From positions 1 to 45,827 of the forward strand of contig JALFJR010000107.1 of NCBI GenBank assembly GCA_022775005.1: 45,827 bases of DNA, written 5' to 3'. The position numbers were made by a program, and so were the translations under genes. How positions within the stretch are numbered: position 1 is the stretch's first letter; every line of letters begins with the position of its first letter. This DNA comes from Parabacteroides sp. GTDB taxonomy: Bacteria; Bacteroidota; Bacteroidia; Bacteroidales; Tannerellaceae. Below, in pieces: positions 31,416-40,356 of this stretch. The notes beneath the pieces were generated by a model. That model searched no databases. It had not been told where the DNA came from and worked only from the letters and a program-made list of their open reading frames with translations.

Positions 31416-34400
31416 TTACTCGTGATACAACTCATATTCCAAGGCGGCCACATTGTATTGGCGCACCGCCTCAATATAGCCTTTCCGGATCTCCACCGCC
31501 GCATTCATGCTCTGGATATACTCCGTGATGTCGGTCTCGCTCTCGCGGAATTGCAGATCGGCGGTCTTTTGCAGCTGCTCGGCCTCCGGCAGGGCCTGCT
31601 CTTGGTAATAACGGACACTCTCGCCATAGCGCCGCAAGCCGGAGCGCAGCTCCTCCACCTTGTTGCGCAACGCCAAACGGTTGGCATCGGCCTCAACCTG
31701 CGCTTTGCTCCATTCGATCTTCGCCTGCTTGATGCGACTCTTCTGCGGCAGGAACCAAACCGGGAAGGAAACACCCACCGTCCAGGCATTCAGTCCCTTC
31801 ACCGGGAGAATGTCTTGCCGGCTATACCCCACCGAAAGCTCCGGGAAGAAACGGCTACGCTCTATCTGGAGCATTGCCCGCTTCTCATTCACCTGACTCT
31901 CGAAATAGTTCAGGTGAGCCGTCGAAAGCCCAAGGGTATCCAAGGCGACGGGATAGAGCCGTTGCGTCGTCTCTTGCGGACGAATCGGCTCCGGAGCGTA
32001 GCAACTCCATTGCAGACGTTTCGCCGCTAACTTCAACTCCTCTTCCGCTTGGAATAGCTTGTTGCGCATCTCGGCGGCGATTGTCGTAGCCATCTGCTTT
32101 TCCAACAGCGTGCTCTCGCCCTGCGTATAACGGAGTTCGCCGGCCCGTTGCAAGCGATCCGCCCACATCCGTTGCTCGGCATACATCGCCCGCAGGTTCC
32201 AGGCGTAGAGGTATTCCGCCCAGGCCCGTTTCACTTCGGCTTTCACCTCCTTCTCCACCAGCTGCCGATAGGATTCGCCCATCGCTACCTGCTTGTTCAC
32301 TAAGGCATTCTTGTAGAATGGGGTTAACAGGGAACCCAACGATTGCGTGACCGCCAACTCCTTATCCTTCTTCTCCGGGCCGTTCAGCTGTCCCCAGGCA
32401 TAGGAGAACTCCGCAGGAGCCGCCTCAACGACCTCCCCTCGCGTCGCCCGGATGCGTTGCAGCTCCAGCGTGGCGGTCCGCAAGCGGGGATGATTTTGCA
32501 AAGCCCATTCAATCGCCTCCTCCAACTCCACAGGGCGTGCCGTCTCTTGGGCACTCATCGGAGCGGCAGCGAACAGGCATCCTAAGCACAGGGCGGTGAA
32601 CCCCGTCCGGTATTTCCATTTATCCCAGCGGAAAGTGGCCGAAGCATGCACTAAATAGTAGCAAACCGGGATCAGCAACAGCGTCAACACCGTGGAGACA
32701 ATCAAACCGCCAATCACCACAGTCGCCAACGGTCGTTGCACCTCGGCTCCGGCTGAGGTGGCGATCGCCATCGGCACGAAACCCAACGAGGCAACTAATC
32801 CGGTCAAGAAAACGGGGCGCAGCAGATGCGGACAGCTCTCCGCGATCACCCGGGAGGTGCACAACGGATATTTCGCCCGGTGACGCACCGCATTGAAATG
32901 GTTGATCATCAAGATACCATTCAGCACCGCCACACCGAAGAGGGCGATGAAGCCCACACCGGCGGAGATACTGAAGGGCAGACCGCGCAACCACAACGCC
33001 AAGATACCGCCGATCAACGACAAGGGCACCGTGCTAAACACGAGCAGCGTATAGATCGCCGACTTGAAGGCGAAGAAAAGCAACAGCAGGATCAACGCCA
33101 AGGCGACCGGGATTACCACCGTTAAGGTATCAATCGCATTTTGCAGGTTCTCGAACTGACCGCCGTAGGTGAAATAATAGCCCGGCTTCAGCTTGATGTT
33201 CTTTTCCAGCGTCTGCTGAATGGCAGTCACCACCTGCTGAATATCGGAGTCGCGCACATTCACGCCAATCACGATGCGGCGTTTGGTGGCATCGCGGTTG
33301 ATCTGCAACGGGCCATTGTTCAATTCGATGGTCGCCACCTCGCTCATCGGGATCTGGAACCCTTCGATCGTGCGCACAAAGAGTTTATCCAAATTCAAGT
33401 CTTTCACCTTCTCTTGATCCAAACGTAGTGCCAGGTCGAAGCGACGCTCATTCTCGAACACCACGCCCGCCACCTCGCCGGCGTAGGCCGTGCGCACGAT
33501 CGTGTTCAGCTCCTCGATGTTGATGCCGTAGCGGGCAATCTTCGCCCGGTCGTAATGCACCACCAACTGCGGCAGGCCCATCGCCTGCTCTACCAACACA
33601 TCCGAGGCACCGGGGATCTGCTCCACATAGCGTGCCGCCTCTTTCGCCTTGGCATACAGCTCCGCCATGTCCTCGCCATAGAGCTTCACGGCGATATCCG
33701 CCTTGGCTCCGGTCATCAACTCATTGAAGCGCAACTGGATTGGCTGCGAGAAGTTGAACTCGGCACGCTCCGACAACGGTTCCAGAGCCGCCTTCATCTT
33801 CTCCACCATCTCCGCCCGCGAGGAGGCACTCACCCACTCCTTAAAGGGTTTCATCACGATCATGATATCTGCGTCTTCCACCGCCATCGGATCGGTCGGC
33901 ACCTCCGCCGTACCAATCTTGGCGACGACATGCTTGATCTCGGGGAACTGCTCTTTCAACGTCTGCTCTGCCAGGCGGGAAAGTTCAATACTCTCGCTCA
34001 ATGAGCTTCCGGCAGGCAACGTCATCTGCATGGCAAAGTCGCCCTCATCCAAAGTCGGGATGAACTCCGCGCCCAAGCGGGTGAAGAGCCACAAGCTGGC
34101 CGCCAACGCCAAGAAAGCGGAGCCCAACGTCAGACCCACATGACGCAAGCAGGCCGTCAACGCCCGGTGGTAAATGCGGTTCAGCCAGACAAAGAAGCGA
34201 TCGGCCAAGGTCGGCTTCAGTTGGATCTCGCGCTTCAGGAAGAGCGAGGCCATCATCGGGACGTAGGTCAGCGAGAGCAGCAATGCGCCAATGATACAGA
34301 AGACCAACGTTTTGGCCATCGGCGTGAAATATTTGCCCTCGATGCCGCTCAACGTCAAGATCGGGAAGAAGACAATCAAGATGATCAGCACAGCGAAGGT

Positions 34401-35747
34401 AGCCGAACGGACTACCTTGCCCGCACCGGCCTCCACCTCGGCGGCCATCTCCTCCGCCGTCAGCGTGCGCCCTTGCAATCGCCGACTATAGAGATGGGCC
34501 AAGATGCCCTCCAAAATCACGATCGAGCCATCCACCACGATACCGAAGTCGATCGCACCCAAGCTCATCAGGTTGGCCGTGACCCCGAAGCAGCGCATCA
34601 AGATGAAGGCAAACAGCATCGCCAAGGGAATGACCGAGGCCACGATCACGCCGGCCCGCACATTGCCCAAGAAAATCATCAGCACGACAAAGACAATCAA
34701 GGCACCCTCCACTAAGTTGCGGATCACCGTCGAGACATTGCGACTCACTAACTCCGAACGATTCAAGTAGGGCTCGATGCGGATACCCTCCGGCAATAGC
34801 TTCTGCACACGCTCGACCCGCTGCTCCAACTCCGCCGTCACCTGGTTGGCGTTCGCCCCTTTCAGCATCATGGCGATACCGCCCACACATTCTCCCTTGC
34901 CATCAATGGTCATCGCACCAAACCGCTTCGCACTGCCATAGCGCACCTTCGCCACATCGCTCACATGGATCGGGATGCCGCCGCGGTTGGTCACCACGAT
35001 GCGCTCAATGTCGCTGAGGCTGCCGATCATACCCTCCGAGCGGATGTAATAGGCCCGGTTCACCTTCTCGATGTAGCTACCGCCCGTGTTCTGATTGTTA
35101 CGGTTCAACGCCTCAAACAGTTCGCCGATGGTGATGTTGAGCGAGCGCAAGGCATCCGGATCGACCGCCACCTCGTATTGCTTCAGGTAGCCCCCGAAGC
35201 TGTTGATCTCCACAATGCCCGGGATGCCCGAGAACTGCCGCTTCACGATCCAATCCTGAATCGTGCGCAGCTCCATCGCGTCGTATTGATCGGCGTAGGC
35301 CGGATCCACCTCCAAGGTATATTGATAAATCTCGCCCAAACCGGTCGTGACCGGCATCAGCTCGGGCGTGCCCAACTGCTCGGGGATGTCGCCCGCCACC
35401 GTCTGGATCTGCTCGTTGATCAAGTGCCGGGCCTGCAGCGTAGGCACCGACTCGTCGAACACCACCGTCACCAACGAGAGGCCGAAGCGGCTCACCGAGC
35501 GAATCTCCTGCACCTTCATGATGTTGCTCATGGCAATCTCGATCGGGAAGGTGATCAACTGCTCCACCTCCTGCGGAGCCAACGTAGGCGAGACCGTGAC
35601 GATCTGCACCTGGTTATTCGTAATATCGGGCACCGCGTCGACCGGCAGTGTCCACATCGCATACAAGCCACCCACGAGGAGCAGGAGCGTGGTCAACCCC
35701 ACGAAGAGCTTTCTGCGTACCGAGAAATGAACAATCTTCTGAAACAT
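31416..35747 (-). CDS. CzcA/CusA-type heavy-metal RND pump fused to a TolC-like outer-membrane factor
   Basis: One frame of 1443 residues. Residues 1-1040 are a complete heavy-metal RND transporter with twelve expected TM helices. TM4 reads DFGIVVDGSIVILE, placing Asp400, Asp406 and Glu413 in the spacing of the proton-relay residues of CzcA-type pumps, which fits divalent cations (Co, Zn, Cd or Ni) better than Cu/Ag. After the last RND helix (LIPVCYYLVHA) comes a short basic stretch and a signal-peptide-like segment ending PMSAQ at about 1066. Residues 1068-1443 then form an outer-membrane efflux protein half of the TolC/CusC type (ELEEAIEWALQNHPRL, long helices, LSVGYSRQ, FPVWFLPQKSRI). Such fusions are known in Bacteroidetes annotations. 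Whether the internal segment is cleaved to release the channel is unknown. Confidence 0.92.
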   Translation of the reverse strand: MFQKIVHFSVRRKLFVGLTTLLLLVGGLYAMWTLPVDAVPDITNNQVQIVTVSPTLAPQEVEQLITFPIEIAMSNIMKVQEIRSVSRFGLSLVTVVFDESVPTLQARHLINEQIQTVAGDIPEQLGTPELMPVTTGLGEIYQYTLEVDPAYADQYDAMELRTIQDWIVKRQFSGIPGIVEINSFGGYLKQYEVAVDPDALRSLNITIGELFEALNRNNQNTGGSYIEKVNRAYYIRSEGMIGSLSDIERIVVTNRGGIPIHVSDVAKVRYGSAKRFGAMTIDGKGECVGGIAMMLKGANANQVTAELEQRVERVQKLLPEGIRIEPYLNRSELVSRNVSTVIRNLVEGALIVFVVLMIFLGNVRAGVIVASVIPLAMLFAFILMRCFGVTANLMSLGAIDFGIVVDGSIVILEGILAHLYSRRLQGRTLTAEEMAAEVEAGAGKVVRSATFAVLIILIVFFPILTLSGIEGKYFTPMAKTLVFCIIGALLLSLTYVPMMASLFLKREIQLKPTLADRFFVWLNRIYHRALTACLRHVGLTLGSAFLALAASLWLFTRLGAEFIPTLDEGDFAMQMTLPAGSSLSESIELSRLAEQTLKEQFPEIKHVVAKIGTAEVPTDPMAVEDADIMIVMKPFKEWVSASSRAEMVEKMKAALEPLSERAEFNFSQPIQLRFNELMTGAKADIAVKLYGEDMAELYAKAKEAARYVEQIPGASDVLVEQAMGLPQLVVHYDRAKIARYGINIEELNTIVRTAYAGEVAGVVFENERRFDLALRLDQEKVKDLNLDKLFVRTIEGFQIPMSEVATIELNNGPLQINRDATKRRIVIGVNVRDSDIQQVVTAIQQTLEKNIKLKPGYYFTYGGQFENLQNAIDTLTVVIPVALALILLLLFFAFKSAIYTLLVFSTVPLSLIGGILALWLRGLPFSISAGVGFIALFGVAVLNGILMINHFNAVRHRAKYPLCTSRVIAESCPHLLRPVFLTGLVASLGFVPMAIATSAGAEVQRPLATVVIGGLIVSTVLTLLLIPVCYYLVHASATFRWDKWKYRTGFTALCLGCLFAAAPMSAQETARPVELEEAIEWALQNHPRLRTATLELQRIRATRGEVVEAAPAEFSYAWGQLNGPEKKDKELAVTQSLGSLLTPFYKNALVNKQVAMGESYRQLVEKEVKAEVKRAWAEYLYAWNLRAMYAEQRMWADRLQRAGELRYTQGESTLLEKQMATTIAAEMRNKLFQAEEELKLAAKRLQWSCYAPEPIRPQETTQRLYPVALDTLGLSTAHLNYFESQVNEKRAMLQIERSRFFPELSVGYSRQDILPVKGLNAWTVGVSFPVWFLPQKSRIKQAKIEWSKAQVEADANRLALRNKVEELRSGLRRYGESVRYYQEQALPEAEQLQKTADLQFRESETDITEYIQSMNAAVEIRKGYIEAVRQYNVAALEYELYHE

Positions 35748-35779
35748 TTTTTCGCCTCTATATAGATTCTACTGGGTAG

Positions 35780-35787
35780 CAAATGTA
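35780..35787 (-). promoter_or_regulatory. Candidate promoter of the RND efflux operon, -7 box TACATTTG
   Basis: The minus strand reads TACATTTG, matching TAnnTTTG, 32 bp before the pump ATG. The 41-bp array begins about 100 bp upstream of it. Confidence 0.6.
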
Positions 35788-35884
35788 GCCGAAAGGCGCC
35801 ACCCCCGGCGATGCCCGGCGGTGAACAGCCCCAAAAGGGGGTTGAACCCGCCCGAACCCGCCTTGAAGCGTCGCCAAAGGCCTC

Positions 35885-36294
35885 ATCCGGACAGCTGGGA
35901 AAATGGCCAGAAAAGTTTCGAGGCACTTTCCGACCCTGGGAAAATAGCGTTACAGCTGTAATGGCATTTTCCCACCCTGGGAAAACAGTATTTCTGGCGT
36001 AACGGTCGTTTCCGAGATCGGGAAACAGGTTAGAAAAATTTCGAGGCATTTTCCCACCTTCGGAAAATCGAGTTACATGCGTAATGGCATTTTCCCGGCA
36101 AGAAAAACGGCCTCAAAATTATTCGAGCCCTTTTCCCACGCCGGGACGGCTCTGTTACACGAGTAATACTATTTTCCCCATCCGGGACGGCTCTGTTACA
36201 GGCGTAGCACTCTTTTCCCATGCCCGGACGGCGCCATTACGGCGATAACAGCCGTTTCCGCCCATTCCTCGCGCAATTCGGAACGACATTTCTA
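35885..36294. repeat. Degenerate tandem array with an exact 41-bp period
   Basis: Unit starts lie at 35885, 35926, 35967, 36008, 36049, 36090, 36131, 36172, 36213 and 36254, every one exactly 41 bp apart although the sequences differ a lot. The first half of a unit is a hairpin of the type TTTTCCCACCCTGGGAAAA (clearest at 35967). The second half is of two kinds: one built on GTTACnnnnGTAATGGCA (for example in the unit at 36049), and one on TTAGAAAAATTTCGAGGCA (units at 35885 and 36008; a variant at 36090). The array fills most of the 620-bp gap between the divergent RND operon and the DUF1080 gene. No reading frame follows it. Confidence 0.9.
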
Positions 36295-36367
36295 AATTTT
36301 ACTTACCTTCGCCCCCACATTCGTTTAATTATTTACTTACTAAATCAAGATCTGTATGATTTTTTCA

Positions 36368-37648
36368 ATGAAAAAGACAATCGCAACGCAAATGCTCGCG
36401 ATGGGAGCACTTTCGGTGGCACTCTTCACCGGCTGCTCCGGCCAGGAGCCGAACACATTGACGCCGGAAGAGGTAGCCGACGGCTGGACTCTACTGTTTG
36501 ATGGGCAGACCATGAACGGCTGGAAAGACTACAACGGCACGACGCTGACGGAGCCGTGGCACGTGGTGGATGGCTGCATCCAGGCGAAGGGCGACGGTAG
36601 CGACGCCAGCGGCTACATCGTGACGGACAAGGAGTATGAGAACTTCGAGCTTTCATGGGATTGGAAACTCTCGAAGGGGGGCAACAGCGGTATGCTCTAT
36701 CACGTAGTGGAGCGCCCGCAATATGCCGTGCCCTACGTGACCGGCCCCGAGTATCAGCTGATCGACGAGCCGAACTTCGCCGAGCCGTTGGAGGAGTGGC
36801 AGAAGTTAGGTGTGGATTACGCGATGTATTTGCCGGACAAGAGCAAGATGAAGGTGAATCCGCAGGGTCAGTGGAACAACTCGAAGATCGTCTTCGACAA
36901 TGGCCACGTGGAGCACTGGCTGAACGGCCAGAAGATCCTGGAGTTTGAGGCTTGGAGCGACGACTGGCACGCCCGCAAGAACAGCGGCAAGTGGGCCAAC
37001 GCGCCGGAGTATGGCTTGGCGAAGAAGGGCGTGATCTGCTTGCAGGATCATGGCTATCCCGCCTCTTTCCGCAACATCAAGATCAAGGAGCTGCCGCGCA
37101 AGGCAGGCAAAGAGGTCGTTTTGTTTAACGGCAAAGACCTGACCGGCTGGGAGGCTTACGGCACAGAGCAGTGGTATGTGAAGGATGGCCTGTTGGTTTG
37201 CGAGAGCGGTCCCGACAAGGAATATGGCTACTTGGCTACGCGTGACTACTACGACGACTACGACCTGAGCGTGGAGTTCAAGCAGGAGGCCGATGGCAAC
37301 TCGGGCGTTTTCATCCGCTCCTTCGTGGAAGAGGGCGTGAAGGTGAACGGCTGGCAGGTTGAGGTGGCTCCGAAAAACCACGACACGGGTGGTATCTATG
37401 AGTCTTACGGCCGCGGCTGGTTGATCCAGATCCCCGACGAGAAGGAGACGATCCTGAAAGAGGGCGAGTGGAACACGCTGCGCATCAAGTTGCAGGGCGA
37501 CAACGTGCAGACTTGGCTGAATGGCGAGGAGATGGTCAACATCCACGACGATAAGATCGGCGCGGGCAAGGGACGTATCGCCCTCCAGATCCACTCTGGC
37601 GGTGGCATCAAGGTGCTCTGGCGCAACCTGAAGCTGACGACACTGTAA
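36368..37648 (+). CDS. Lipoprotein with two DUF1080 (3-keto-disaccharide hydrolase) domains
   Basis: From the ATG at 36368 the product has 426 residues with a lipobox FTGC (Cys23). An ATG four codons earlier (36356) is also possible. Two DUF1080 domains follow. The first, about 38-225, starts GWTLLFDGQTMNGWKDYNG and includes GNSGMLYHV. The second, about 230-425, starts EVVLFNGKDLTGWEAYG and includes DGNSGVFIRS. Each has the closing WNxxRIK and VxxWLNG motifs of this concanavalin-like fold. Recent family work links DUF1080 to hydrolysis of 3-keto-glucosides, but the substrate here cannot be told from sequence and no partner oxidoreductase adjoins it. A near-consensus TACCTTCG at 36304-36311 may be its -7 box. 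It is followed by a strong bidirectional terminator. Confidence 0.88.
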   Translation: MKKTIATQMLAMGALSVALFTGCSGQEPNTLTPEEVADGWTLLFDGQTMNGWKDYNGTTLTEPWHVVDGCIQAKGDGSDASGYIVTDKEYENFELSWDWKLSKGGNSGMLYHVVERPQYAVPYVTGPEYQLIDEPNFAEPLEEWQKLGVDYAMYLPDKSKMKVNPQGQWNNSKIVFDNGHVEHWLNGQKILEFEAWSDDWHARKNSGKWANAPEYGLAKKGVICLQDHGYPASFRNIKIKELPRKAGKEVVLFNGKDLTGWEAYGTEQWYVKDGLLVCESGPDKEYGYLATRDYYDDYDLSVEFKQEADGNSGVFIRSFVEEGVKVNGWQVEVAPKNHDTGGIYESYGRGWLIQIPDEKETILKEGEWNTLRIKLQGDNVQTWLNGEEMVNIHDDKIGAGKGRIALQIHSGGGIKVLWRNLKLTTL

Positions 37649-37673
37649 ATAAACAGCAGGAAAAGAGAAGGGG

Positions 37674-37722
37674 GGGGGTGCGCCTCGTATGACCTGTGTC
37701 ATCGGGACGCACCCCCTTTCCT
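37674..37722. terminator. Bidirectional terminator between the DUF1080 and Spy-like genes
   Basis: GGGGGTGCG (37674-37682) pairs with CGCACCCCC (37708-37716), followed on the plus strand by TTTCCTTTG. The minus-strand side ends in CTTCTCTTTT. It lies 25 bp after each of the two convergent stops. Confidence 0.8.
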
Positions 37723-37740
37723 TTGTCAAAAAAAGCCGCG

Positions 37741-38130
37741 TCAACGCCTTCCCTCTCCGCGTTGATCCCGCTTCGGCATCGGTTGCTTCTCTTTGAGCTG
37801 TTTGTATTGCTCTTCTGTGAGGAGTTTCTTCAGCTCCGCATCCTGTTTATCACGCAAAGCCTGCATCTTCTGCTGATGCTGCTCTCGCAAGGCCTGCATC
37901 TGCTCACGCTCCTTCTTCGCCTGCATGGCGAACTCCTGGTGCTGCTTGCGGAACTCTACGGCCTGCTTCTCATCCAGTTGCAAACGAGTGATCATCCGCT
38001 CACAACGGATCGAGTCGTTCATCTCACCCATTCTTCCTCTACCACGACGATGGTCGCGAGCGAAAAGGGAAGTAGTTGCCAACACGCAACCCAAACATAA
38101 ACAAATCAAATTTTTCATTGCTTTCTTCAT
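37741..38130 (-). CDS. Small exported Spy/CpxP-like helical protein
   Basis: The product has 129 residues with a signal peptide (NLICLCLGCVLATTSLFA). The mature part is highly charged and almost wholly helical: RMITRLQLDEKQAVEFRKQH, a Gln/Arg/Lys/Glu-rich coiled-coil stretch, then KKLLTEEQYKQLKEKQ and a basic tail. The LQLDEKQ and LTEEQYKQL elements match the LTxxQ motif pair of the Spy/CpxP/CnrX family and the Bacteroidetes DUF4890 group. These act as periplasmic chaperones or stress sensors. Its proximity to the RND operon (2 kb) is suggestive of envelope-stress or metal function but the genes are not co-transcribed. A second in-frame ATG lies four codons on. Confidence 0.8.
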   Translation of the reverse strand: MKKAMKNLICLCLGCVLATTSLFARDHRRGRGRMGEMNDSIRCERMITRLQLDEKQAVEFRKQHQEFAMQAKKEREQMQALREQHQQKMQALRDKQDAELKKLLTEEQYKQLKEKQPMPKRDQRGEGRR

Positions 38131-38270
38131 TTAATCGTTTTTACTATACCTATCTCGAAGCGCTTCAATTTTTCAGACGGGAAAAGCACGGAAAGGTTTA
38201 ATGAATGACTCTTTTTAGCATTTTTGTCGGAGAAATTAGCCTTTTGGGCGATTACGCCAATTATTCTCTC

Positions 38271-38278
38271 TATTTTTG
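38271..38278 (+). promoter_or_regulatory. Candidate promoter of the GLUG lipoprotein genes, -7 box TATTTTTG
   Basis: TATTTTTG matches TAnnTTTG, 52 bp before the ATG at 38331 of the broken GLUG gene. The intact GLUG gene behind it has no box of its own in the 27-bp gap, so it probably depends on this promoter. Confidence 0.55.
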
Positions 38279-38330
38279 CGGCTTAAAGATATGTCGTTCA
38301 CAGACAAAACAAACATAGAGGAACCGAATT

Positions 38331-40329
38331 ATGACAAGAAAGAGAGAAAAAGTCCAGTATCTTTGCTGGCTATTGTGTCTTTGCCTGCTCAGTGCATGCA
38401 GCGATTCAGATGAATTGCTTAATCAGCTCCCCTCATAGGGGACAGATGGCTACAAAGGTAACCTACGCAGCTTTGTCATTGACGATGGTATGGATGGATT
38501 CCACAGGGAGCGATTCATCTGTGCGCTGAAGACCCAAGGAGACAGCATCATCTATCGCACAGGCACACATACCCGTTTTGCCAACAAATCGCACTTTACT
38601 TTAGACGAGAATAACGGATTGAATGAGGGCCTCTATCGCCTGTTGGGGTTCGCGGAAGAGAACACCGAGGAAAAGGATTTCAGCACGTGGGACATGTACG
38701 CTGTGGGTGCACGCCTGAAAGTGGAATCAGACACGGCCTTCATTCTGGACAAGTATTCAGAGGAGTTTGGACTTTATGGCGAAGGCACGGAAAAGAATCC
38801 TTACCTTATTTCCGGAGCCAGCCATCTGACTAAGCTGAGACACTTCACCAACGATAAGCTCAAAAACAAACAGCTCACCCCTACCACCTACTTCCAGCAG
38901 GTGGCTAACATAAACGCCGATGGCATCTCCCAAGAGTGCAGCTCTGCGTATGGCTGGGATCCCATTGGTAACTCTCCACAGACCCCGTTCCGGGGAGTCT
39001 ATATGGTCAGCGACTCCGCTTTCAACACGAACAGCACCACCATTTCTAAACTCTACATCGACCGACCGACCACCGTAGGTATCGGCCTGTTCGGATTCGT
39101 GGAGGGAACCGTTATCAAGACCCTAAAGATCAAAGGGGCCGAAGTGGTGGGAGGCACCTTTGTCGGGGCTTTGGTGGGTGCGATACAAACCCCGGGCGAT
39201 GCGCTTTGGCCAACCGTGCTCGAAAATTGCTCTGTGGAGAACTGCACGGTGGAAGGTCCAACCCTCGCCAACCCGGAGACGCCGTCGGATGGCTTTGGCA
39301 CGGGAGGCTTAATCGGCTTATCGATCAGCGATTGAATGTCGTGCTCAGCGAATGCAGCTCCTCCGGCAGCAAGATTTTCGGTTCATACGGTGTCGGTGGT
39401 TTGGTGGGGATCTCCTCGATCCTTTCTATACACAACGTAGGCAACAAGGGGGGAAGTCTCCGGCAAATCCTATATAGGAGGCATCGCCGGATTCATGCTG
39501 ACAGGTATGCTTTCCACCGCTATCAACTGCGGTTTCATCCAAGGCAAAGGCGACTTCGTAGGAGGCGCCATCGGACGAGCCGGCAACGATATTATAGTCA
39601 ACTACTGCGGTAATTTTGGCACCATCCTCAACAGTCAAGAGGGGAGAACCGGAGGCATCAGATGAGCGCTATGAGGAGATGGAAAGCTCAAAAAAAACCG
39701 AGGAGATTATCCACACAGTTATCAGCGGCGTTTGCATCCTCACAAGCACAGTACTTACGCTTTTGTCTATCCCGCTGACAGGCGGAGCCAGCATTGTGGT
39801 AGGTGTAGCCGGAGGTATGGTAGCGGCTGTGGGCGGAGCGAACTCCATTTCGAAAGCCGTGGACAACTTCCAAGTCAATGCGGCCGTGATTTCACAATGC
39901 GTGAACATGGGAGACATCCAAGCGAATGGCGACCAATGCGGTGGCATCATCGGTTACCTGCAAGATGCCTGCTTACTGGAAGATTGCCTCAATGGAGGAA
40001 AGAAAAAGGGAGAGGGAGGTAGCATCGTTAGCAGTATGGGCATGAAGAGTGCCATGCGTCGCTGTCTCAACATCGGGCAGGATTGGGGCACGACCTTCTG
40101 TGCTTCCGGCACGCTCTATACCCCTGAGGACGATGTCTATACCTACGAACCCAACACGAAGGCTTCCGGAGAGGTCTTGTCAGACAACGAGATCAACAAA
40201 GAGTCAAGCTACAAACATTGGGAGTTCGACTCTGAAAAGGGATTGTGGCAGATACCTACTACAGACAAAAGCCTTGCGTTCCCTGTTCCTTTCCACTCGG
40301 AAATGGAGTTTGATGAGAAAAAAGAATAA
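38331..40329 (+). pseudogene. GLUG-repeat lipoprotein gene broken by an amber codon and three frameshifts
   Basis: The ATG at 38331 begins a clean lipoprotein signal (LCWLLCLCLLSAC, Cys23), but codon 36 is TAG (38436-38438) and the same frame then continues to 39335. After that, homologous sequence carries on in other frames. Near 39330-39334 one base seems lost (ISD then LNVVLSEC). At the G6 run 39448-39453 one G seems gained and the first frame returns (GEVSGKSYIGGIAGF). Around 39642-39646 one base is gained, after which the third frame runs to 40329 (EPEASDERYEEME to EFDEKKE). The conceptual product of about 665 residues has GLUG-like IGGIAGF and GGIIGYL repeats and resembles the intact gene downstream. 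The middle contains a hydrophobic stretch, VCILTSTVLTLLSIPLTGGA. Either a decaying paralogue or assembly error in homopolymers. Confidence 0.8.
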
Positions 40330-40356
40330 AGAGAACAAATCATAAAAAGTTAGCGT

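Noticed and set aside
36806-37744. 312-codon minus-strand frame over the DUF1080 gene
   Set aside because: Antisense shadow of a gene with two complete DUF1080 domains.
38436-38438. Programmed read-through of the amber codon
   Set aside because: Three additional frameshifts in the same gene make simple decay or sequence error more likely, and no recoding structure is apparent around the codon.
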